DNA from: Candidatus Omnitrophota bacterium
GTDB taxonomy: Bacteria > Omnitrophota > Gorgyraeia > 2-01-FULL-45-10
DNA: 14,078 nt
Direction: 5' to 3'
Assembly (NCBI GenBank): GCA_030691985.1
Contig: JAUYDB010000238.1
Coordinates: 1 to 14,078 of the forward strand
Made by a program: the position numbers and the translations under genes
Part shown: piece after piece, positions 1-7,400 of the stretch
How the letters are laid out: the number at the start of each line of letters is the position of its first letter
Position numbering within the stretch: position 1 is the stretch's first letter
Notes under the pieces: model-generated
Seen by the model: only the letters and a program-made list of their open reading frames with translations
What the model was told of the DNA's origin: nothing
Database searches by the model: none

Positions 1-13
1 CAAGCGACAGGAT

Positions 14-92
14 TAGCGTATAGCGTATAGCGTTTAGCGTATAGGAAAGTCATACGATTTACTAAACGCTATCCGCTAAACGCTATACGCTA
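14..92. repeat. Paired heptamer arrays in inverted orientation upstream of rplS
   Basis: Four tandem heptamers (TAGCGTA, TAGCGTA, TAGCGTT, TAGCGTA) fill 14-41. Four inverted heptamers (AACGCTA, TCCGCTA, AACGCTA, TACGCTA) fill 65-92. The two 28-base arrays pair over their full length with about four mismatches around a 23-base loop (42-64), so the RNA or a cruciform could form a long hairpin ending only 5 bases before the rplS ribosome binding site. Seen directly. Whether it attenuates rplS, ends the transcript of the unseen upstream gene, or is a neutral intergenic repeat family cannot be told from this window. Confidence 0.8.
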
Positions 93-111
93 AAAAGAAG
101 GAGACGACAAA

Positions 112-510
112 ATGGCTAAAGATTTCTTGAATCTGATAGAATCGAAGTACCTGAAGAAGGATGTCTCAAAGTTCAATGTCGGCGATACGGTTGGTGTGCA
201 TCTTAAGATAGTCGAAGAGGGTAAGGCGCGCCTTCAGGTTTTCGAAGGGATAGTGATTGCCCGCGCAGGATCGGGGGTGCGCGAGACTTTCACCGTGCGG
301 AAGATCTCATACGGGGAGGGTGTTGAGTTTGTATTTCCCCTGCATTCGCCGTCCATCGAAAATATAAAGGTGATTAAGAAGGGCGATGTGAGACGGGCCA
401 AGCTCTACTATCTGAAGAAAAAGGTCGGAAAGGCGACGAAGGTCGATGAGAAGATCGAGCGTGCGGCAAGCGCCCAGCCGGCTGCTTCTCCACGAGAAGA
501 GGTTAAGTAG
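112..510 (+). CDS. rplS: 50S ribosomal protein L19
   Basis: Structural protein of the large ribosomal subunit, at the interface with the 30S subunit. The 132-residue product matches L19 throughout: the N-terminal segment 'FNVGDTVGVHLKIVEEGKAR', the core 'QVFEGIVIARAGSGVRETFT' and 'GVEFVFPLHSPSIENIKV', and the basic 'RRAKLYYLKK' end. The usual family length is about 115 residues. The extra roughly 15 residues form an Ala/Pro/Glu-rich tail (AASAQPAASPREEVK) that reads over the start of rnhB. ATG at 112 is preceded by a strong AAGGAG (98-103) at 8-base spacing, fixing the start. The gene is first in a two-gene unit with rnhB. L19 genes usually follow trmD, which would lie left of the window. Confidence 0.97.
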   Translation: MAKDFLNLIESKYLKKDVSKFNVGDTVGVHLKIVEEGKARLQVFEGIVIARAGSGVRETFTVRKISYGEGVEFVFPLHSPSIENIKVIKKGDVRRAKLYYLKKKVGKATKVDEKIERAASAQPAASPREEVK

Positions 511-1102
511 GTCCGGCTACAGGTTCATCGCGGGGATTGATGAAGCGGGCCGCGGGCCTCTGGCCGGGCCTGTAGTGGCGAGCGCTGTCATATTGAAACA
601 TTTAAATTTTAAGGCGGACGTAGACGATTCCAAAAAGCTGTCTCCCAGAAAAAGAGAGAAGGCCTACCGCGAGATAATGAAAAAGGCGATCGTTGGAATC
701 GGCATGGTTAGTGAGAAGGTTATAGACCGGATCAATATCTACCAGGCCACGATCAAGGCGATGGAAATAGCGGTTGCCGATCTCAAAATTCCGCCGGACT
801 ATCTTCTGGTAGACGGCAGGACGATGAGGATCGCCGCCAGATGCCCGGTTAAATGCATAGTCCGCGGCGACTCGAAGTCCCTTTCCATAGCCGCCGCATC
901 AATAATCGCCAAGGTAACGCGCGATCGGTTAATGGTAAAGTACCACGACATCTATCCGGAATACAATTTCGCCAGGCACAAAGGATACCCCACAAAATTA
1001 CACAAGATGGCTTTGGAAAAACACGGCCCATCACCCATCCACCGTTTCAGCTTCCAACCGGTTAAACGAGCACAAAAATTAGGTAACAGTTCAGTTCTAT
1101 GA
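446..1102 (+). CDS. rnhB: Ribonuclease HII
   Basis: Endonuclease that cuts the RNA strand of RNA-DNA hybrids and removes misincorporated ribonucleotides from DNA. The family motifs are complete: 'GIDEAGRGPLAGP' with catalytic D32/E33, 'DDSKKLS' near 60, 'LLVDG' (D123), 'RGDSKSLSIAAASIIAKVTRD' region (D142), and C-terminal 'HKGYPTKLHK...HGPSPIHRFSFQPV'. All four metal-binding acidic residues are present (numbered from the 446 ATG). The start is uncertain. ATG 446 overlaps rplS by 65 bases and has only a weak GAAGG close by; GTG 461 or CTG 482 are alternatives, and the conserved domain begins near residue 25. Translational coupling to rplS is likely. A palindromic element begins 6 bases after the stop and probably ends the operon. 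Confidence 0.95.
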   Translation: MRRSSVRQAPSRLLLHEKRLSRSGYRFIAGIDEAGRGPLAGPVVASAVILKHLNFKADVDDSKKLSPRKREKAYREIMKKAIVGIGMVSEKVIDRINIYQATIKAMEIAVADLKIPPDYLLVDGRTMRIAARCPVKCIVRGDSKSLSIAAASIIAKVTRDRLMVKYHDIYPEYNFARHKGYPTKLHKMALEKHGPSPIHRFSFQPVKRAQKLGNSSVL

Positions 1103-1108
1103 GAAAAT

Positions 1109-1223
1109 GGGGTCTGACCCAGCGCGTCTATTGCTCATTGAATGGGTCTGACCCAATTTTTTGGCATAGCAAGCTATCTATAAAAAGGGGTCAGACCCCT
1201 TTTTATCACCGTCTCTTAAAACT
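1109..1223. repeat. GGGGTCTGACCC palindromic element, short copy
   Basis: A 115-base unit built from GGGGTCTGACCC (1109-1120), a 23-base spacer, GGGTCTGACCC (1144-1154), a central ATTTTTTGGCATAGC... stretch, GGGGTCAGACCCC (1187-1199), and a shared tail TTTTTATCACCGTCTC... to 1223. It matches the element at 13825-13973 at all but two aligned positions but lacks 34 bases of it: the inverted inner unit between two GGGTCAGACCC boxes. The pattern fits deletion by recombination between those direct repeats. REP/BIME-type elements moved by TnpA_REP-family transposases are a reasonable comparison, but no transposase lies in the window. Confidence 0.85.
1182..1204. terminator. Bidirectional intrinsic terminator within the repeat
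   Basis: A-run (1182-1186), GGGGTC, central A, GACCCC, T-run (1200-1204) form a perfect inverted repeat around position 1193. GC-rich stem plus T-tract on either strand could end rplS-rnhB transcription. Function inferred from structure only. Confidence 0.5.
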
Positions 1224-1238
1224 GAGGAGGCTATTACG

Positions 1239-1287
1239 TATTGTGTTCCCTGATTTCCTAAAATAGGTATTGTGTCCCTCGATTTCC
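1239..1287. repeat. Two 20-bp direct repeats, 29-bp period
   Basis: TATTGTGTTCCCTGATTTCC (1239-1258) and TATTGTGTCCCTCGATTTCC (1268-1287) are near-identical direct copies. The 9-base spacer TAAAATAGG, with the preceding CC, gives the small inverted repeat CCTA-AAA-TAGG. They could be ends of a lost insertion element or protein-binding sites; no gene is attached. Confidence 0.6.
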
Positions 1288-1328
1288 GACTTTATTTTGT
1301 TAAATAAAAATAAGTTAGAAATAGTCAC

Positions 1329-1356
1329 TTGACAAAGCTATGTCTTGTGATAAGCT
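1329..1356 (+). promoter_or_regulatory. Probable sigma70-type promoter for the structured RNA
   Basis: A perfect TTGACA (1329-1334) is followed by weak -10 candidates: TAAGCT at 1351 (16-base spacer) or GCTAAT at 1354 (19-base spacer). It sits just upstream of the stem-rich segment 1365-1440. The -35 box is convincing and the -10 is not, so the start site is uncertain. Confidence 0.5.
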
Positions 1357-1364
1357 AATCTCGT

Positions 1365-1440
1365 GACATCATTTCAGCAGGTAAGCAGTACCGCTAAGAT
1401 GTCCTTAGTTAAAGCTTGGCAAAGTTGCCAGGCTTTTTTA
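1365..1440 (+). ncRNA. Candidate small structured RNA or leader ending in an intrinsic terminator
   Basis: Nested stems can be read directly. GACATC (1365-1370) pairs with GATGTC (1398-1403). Inside it, AGC-(A)-GGTA (1376-1383) pairs with TACCGCT (1389-1395) around the loop AGCAG. A terminator hairpin follows at once (1411-1440). A -35-like TTGACA lies about 30 bases upstream. There is no open reading frame of note. I do not recognise a known riboswitch consensus (checked by eye against c-di-GMP, PreQ1, fluoride and guanidine types). It may be a free-standing sRNA or an attenuating leader of the giant gene that starts 53 bases downstream. Confidence 0.5.
1411..1440 (+). terminator. Intrinsic terminator upstream of the giant gene
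   Basis: AAAGCTTGGCA (1411-1421) pairs with TGCCAGGCTTT (1426-1436) around AAGT, with one G-U wobble, and runs into TTTTTTA. It is a textbook Rho-independent terminator, placed so that transcripts from 1329 stop before the ATG at 1493 unless antitermination occurs. Confidence 0.8.
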
Positions 1441-1492
1441 TTGGCAAATCTCTATCATTTATTAAGTTTAAAAAAAGTCTAAAATCATACCT

Positions 1493-4400
1493 ATGAAAAT
1501 ACCGCGATTTTTAAAAATTATTGTAATCACCCTTATGATGGTGTCTTTCACAAGCCATGAGGTCATGCTGGCTAATCCTGATATAGGTATAAATAGTTCA
1601 ACCCTTCAGGTCCAGTCAAGATTCAACCCTGCCGCAGATCAATCGCTCCTCGATAGAACACTCATAGAGCTTCCTCTAAAATATATTTTGGAGAAGATCC
1701 CTGATATCCGCGGATTCAGACGAAGCTTCTGGTTTTCGCCGGAAATCAACTATGCTGCCCATTTTAATTTCAGCGGAGAGGAATCTTACGAAGGCAATGG
1801 CCGTGTCATCACATGCGTCCTTAAGCATACTCCAAGCGGTCAGACACAGATGTACGAAGCCGTTATCGCTTCGGACAAGTCTTTCTCGTTACGGGCCGCC
1901 CATCCGGCCGCAGAAAAGCCGAATATCGACCACCGTCCCTTGCCCGGCAGCGATAGAACGCCGGCCGCTAGGCCGCAGGTATTCATTGCCTGGATCAAGC
2001 GGATAGCAGAGGCGAAACGATTGAGATATGATTCAGATACGCGTTTCATCCTGCACGTTGGCGAAAACCTTACGGACTCCCAAACCTACCACATATATAA
2101 TTATATGTTTAATGCCCTGGGCGTCAACATGCTTTGCGTTCCTTTTGAGACACCCCTGGAAGACCTGGCAAGCATTGTCGAGGCTTTCGGGAACGAACCG
2201 AGTGTTGTAGCCATGACCATAGGCGAGCCGCATAAGCTCGCGATAGGAAAGATAGTTAAAGACGCTGAGGTAGCGGAGGATTCCGACGCCGATATTGGCA
2301 TGAGCCTTTTGGTAAAGAAAGAGAAAGGCGGCCTTGTCCTGGTCCAGCGCAAAGGGGAGGAGTGGGTTAAGTGGTTTGAAGAGAATGTCGGGAAGCCTGA
2401 AACGGCATTAACGGGCAAGACGGTGACGATCCTTGGTGTCGGTGCTACGGGCAGGAGGATTGCCGAGGCGCTGGTAGAGAAAGGCATTAAAAGGATAGTC
2501 CTCTCAGATATCGACGCCGGCAAGGCGGCCGGTTTTGCGGCGAAATTAAAGAAGGAGGCCAGGTCACCGATCGAAATAATTACCATTGACGCAGAATCGG
2601 AAGACAGGCCTATGTCGGAAGGGCTTTACCGGGAAATCTCCGGATCCGACATTATCATCAACGTGACCGGCCTGGGTAAACAGGGTAAAAGGATAGAGGT
2701 CTCTCCATTGATAGGATCGGCAGCCGCCATCCCGTCCGACTCGATCGCCATCGATTTAAACTATCGTCCCGCAAAGACTAAATTTTTACGGCAGGCAGAA
2801 GCCCGCGGCGCGGCAACGCATAACGGGTTAGGGTATTTCCAGTATACAAATTCTTTCCAGGCACGCGATATCCTTAGATATACAGGCGGGGGAGAAAGAG
2901 CTTTTGACGAGATAATTGAAAAGACCGTGCAATTCCCGGTCATCAACGCTTTCAACGCCTTTGAAAGCGGTTTTGAGGCGGCGCCGGAAAATTGCAAGGT
3001 TGAAGTCATAAGGGGCGGATATATAAATGATACCTACCGCTTAACAAATAGCGCGACCGGCCGTAAATACATCGTCCAGAAAGTAAAACCAATATTTGAC
3101 ATAGGAGCGATCGATATTAATCTGCAGATATTTGAAGAAGCTCAAAAACGGGCCGCCCAGCAGGGGATAGTTCCTTCCGGCTGGTGTGCGATGACCTACC
3201 TGAATATTAAAGGCGTGTCCAAAAAGATCTATTACGATAATGAAGGCAACGCATGGCGCGTGATGAACGCCGTCCCTGACGAGGCGCATATAGTCAGGTC
3301 ATTTAACGAGATTCCGGCAGAAGATCAGATGGATGTCGCGCAATCTTTAGGGAAAGCGCTCCTTACGTTTAGGCGTATGCTCGAAACCGTTCCGCTGGAT
3401 TCATGGGCCGAGCCGCTGCCGAATTTCCATAATCATCAGTATCATTTAAATTATCTCGATTCTATTATAAGGGGCGAAGAGGTCGTTTTGAGCCTCAGCC
3501 GTAATCCCGATCGTAAGGTGAGAAAGAAGAGCGAGATAATGACAAGATATGCCGATAGGATAGCGGCCTTACTGGAAAAGATCCAGGCGAGGAGGGGCTT
3601 GGCGGCCAGTGTACCTGAAACAGATATGGCAGTGGCACACGGTGACACGCAGATCAATAACGTGGTCTTCATGAGGAATAAAGAGACCAACAAGTTGGTA
3701 TGCACAGGCTTCATCGATTTAGATACGATACAGAAAGGTTATAGGCTTGAAGATATAAGCGATGCCTTGCGCTCCGCAGGGAATACAGCAGGGGATAATC
3801 CTGTAAGCATAGACGATGTTGTAATGGACAGCGGTGTCATTTCTAATATAATAAGAGGCAGCTTATCGGAGATTTCGCGCCTGTACGGTCCCAAGAAAGC
3901 GGACGAAGACAGGAGTCGCCTCCTTGACGAGACGAGGGCGTTCATCTATGAGTTGTGCATAAGATTTTTTGCCGATACCCTCGTGGGAAATCAGTACTTT
4001 AGCCTGAAGCCGGGCGAGGCAGACGACGTAAATCTATACAGGGCAGAAGTGCAGATGCGTGCCCTCGAGAAGTTGGAGGAGATGCTGCCGGAATTGAAAA
4101 AGGCCGTAGGTATTAAAGAAACCAGTGTTAGAGAGGATAGGCCGGATAATACGCCCCTTCAATCCACTGCCGCGGGTACGGCCTGGACGGCCGCGTCCGC
4201 GGGGGCTATCGCGCTATTAAGTGTGCCGCTTGCGATATCCGGCATCATTCCATGGTCAGTGACCATCGGCCTTGCCGCTACATCGGCGATTCTATTCGTT
4301 AATGCCGCCGCTGGACGCAAGTCATTGGATGAGCTTACACCGCAACAGGCCAGGGTGCCCAACATCTTTATAGACAGTCGCGAGATAGCCCATTACACAA

Positions 4401-7400
4401 ATTTTAGAGACTGGCTCAAAGAATTAAGAAGTTCTTTCCTTAATCTTCAATTCAATGGATTCGTAACGTACATTTTCCACGAGATATTCCACTCGTTCTC
4501 AAACAGCAAATTCCGGATTTTAAGGGCGATATCGAGAAACGAAATCTTTGCCTACACGATGCAAGCGGTCTCGATCGCTTCCGTATCCACCATCTCATTC
4601 TGTTACTTCGGTACGCCATCACTGGTCACCCTGACTACTGTCGGATTCGCCGCAGCCATGGCTACGGGAATGGGAAGGGACGACGGACAGGTCAATTCAG
4701 CATCGCATGAGATTAAGCAAAAAATAATAGCCCTCCGCGCAGCTCTTACAGCTCAAGATTACCTATCCTCCATACAGCCAATCCGTGAATTAGGAGATGC
4801 CTCTTTGTTGCTGAAGAAGGATCCTATCGTTGAACATGAAGTAATTCCAATCTTGTTCGAAGTAGTGAAAATTTATAATCAAATGAAACCTATAGATCAT
4901 GTCCGGCAGGCTGCATGCGCTGCGATCAACTCATTAGGTAAAGCCGCCGTTTCTATAGTTACTCTGTCTACGGATATTCCAAGCGGCAGTTTAAGCGCAG
5001 TAATAGAACTCTTAGTAAAATTAGCCTGTTCATCCCGTGATTCAAGACTCCAACAAGAGGCGCTGTCGGCCGTGGACGTAATCGGCAGGCCAGCCGTTTT
5101 ATCCTTGATTCACGGTATAGAAGATAGCGTTATAAGGGAAGCCGTCTCTTCTCCTGAACTTCTGCGTAAATTGGGGCAATTATGTGTTTTATTCAAAGAC
5201 TCCGCCCAAATAAAAGAGGAAGGGGTTAAGGTTTTATGCAGGGTTTCGAACATCTCTGGGAGCGACGAACTTGCCGGTCGGGAGCATATACGCGAAACAG
5301 CGATCAGTGCTTTGGGGGAATTAGGTGTGGTCTTAGGAGAGAACGACCCTCTCTTAAGCAGTAAAATAATACCTCAGTTAAGGAATAAGGCTTTTTATGC
5401 TCGCGATACACAAGACAACGCTTTGGCGGCCAGTTTTTTGGTTAAGATAGGCGCTCCCGCCATTCCTTTATTATTAGAAACAGCCGAAGATGCAAAATTC
5501 CATCGGGAAGCTATTGAGACCCTCGTGCGCATAGGGCAACCGGCTATAAAGCCTCTGATGGAATTATTAAAGAAAAAAGGATGGGGCTTCCAGAAGGTGG
5601 TGAGAGAGGATATTTACGAATTGAATACGCGGGGGATTCCCAATGCGTATTTGTTTGTGAAGGCCCTGGAAGGGCTTATCCTGACTCAGCCGCTTGGCGA
5701 TCTGCTCGAGCTTTACAATAGGTCTCAATATAAGAAGCCGCCGTATATGACAGTGCGCGTTGAAGATGACATGGACAGGGCCGGAGATGCCTTTGCCGCG
5801 GAGATAATAAGAGGGCTGCAATACTGGCGCAATGAGCCTGAGATAGCAATACATCTTTGTACCGGCGGCAGTCCATTTATCGGTTACCGCAAACTCGGTG
5901 GAGACACATTCCTGAAGGATGAAGGCAGATATAAACCTGAAGAGCTAGAGGAGATGAGAAAAAAATATGGCAGGATGGACTCTATACTTGAAAGTTGGGA
6001 TACAAATGAAACCCAAAATTTCTTAGTAGCGAACGGGCTCGATCCTACCATTAAGCCGGATATGAGTAAGGTGATCGCGTTTGCGGTCGATGGTGTATTT
6101 CCGCAAAAAGAGACGGACTATTTTGCCTTTGCGAATCTATTGGACAATGTATGCGACCTATGGGGGATACCTGGAGGCAAAAGGGATCGCGAAAGATTGA
6201 CAGAAGAAGAGTGGCGAACCCTCAGAAATAAACACCGCAGGTTCTTCCGCGGAGATGTTAACGTCAGGAAGGTAGATGGCCGATGGGTAACGACCGAAAT
6301 CGTGTCTCAAAAATATGGCGAAATCTTGGCGGATATAGATAAAAATGGGTTGAAGATACGGGAATACCAGGCCGCATGCCTTTTGAGAGGGGATAGGGAC
6401 GGTTTCTCAATTGATACGGAGACCAACCCGATGCGCCTCGAAAAAGGCAAAGTAGTGAGTTATGTTTTAAAAAGAGAAGCGCCAGGCAGAGATTTTAAGG
6501 TAGAGGAGCATGAGATCAAACCTCTCGATCCCAATAACCCTAAGGATATGCTTCAATATTGGTATCTCGAAGGCATGAGGAATCAGGCTATTATGATGCG
6601 CGAAGAGGCCGAGAAGCAAGGCGGGGCGCATATCACCTTGCTTGGCGTGGGCTATTCTTATGAGGGCAAGGGGCATATAGGTTTCTGCGAATCGGGCACT
6701 CCGTTTGAGCAAACCTGTTTCATAAACGGTATATACGATCATGACGCGACCTTTCATATAAGCGGTGCCCATGCCAAGGAATTTTACGGCTTCAAGAATA
6801 TGTTTGTCGATACCGAGAGCGTAAGAATGCCCCGCTTCGGTTTTATAACGTTTGGTCCTGCCGATCTGCTGCGCCGTCAGGATCACCATAGGCGTTTTAT
6901 ATACTCTACCGATCGCGACATATCGAAAGAGGTGTATGTTATTATAATCGCCACAGACAATTACAAAAGCCCTTCGGTATCGAAGGCTGTTGAGCGCGAT
7001 ATGGACCCTGCCTATCCCTTGAGTCTAACGCAGGGAAGCCGTGGCGTTTATGTCCTTGAAAGAGCCGCGGCAAGAGAGCTTCGCGTATTACAGCGTCTAT
7101 GGGAATTTCAGGTCTTTCCGCCAGAAGCATGGACTTTGACATTGGTACGGTGGTACCTCATTTTATTTGCAAAATCTATTGGCTGCAAGATAAGAGACAC
7201 GAATTTTCGGGCCGGCATCCGACTCAAGAAATGGCTTGAAATGTCGCCAGAAGAAAAAAGGAAGCTTGAAAGAGAGGATCCGGCCAGGGTGCAGACTCAC
7301 AAAAATCGCATAAGAAACGTCTTAAATCTTATGAAGGCCCTCAGAAAAATGGGTCATAATCCCGATCTCTTCGCGCAATATGTCGATGACGAGATACAGG

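Noticed and set aside
14..92. CRISPR array
   Set aside because: Repeats are contiguous 7-mers without spacers, and no cas genes are present.
1365..1440. Known riboswitch (c-di-GMP, PreQ1, fluoride, guanidine)
   Set aside because: The conserved loop sequences of those classes are not present by eye, so only an unnamed structured RNA is claimed.
2101..2586. 161-codon frame on the minus strand inside the giant gene
   Set aside because: It lies opposite the conserved AroE-like domain, has no protein family features and is explained as a shadow of the plus-strand codons.
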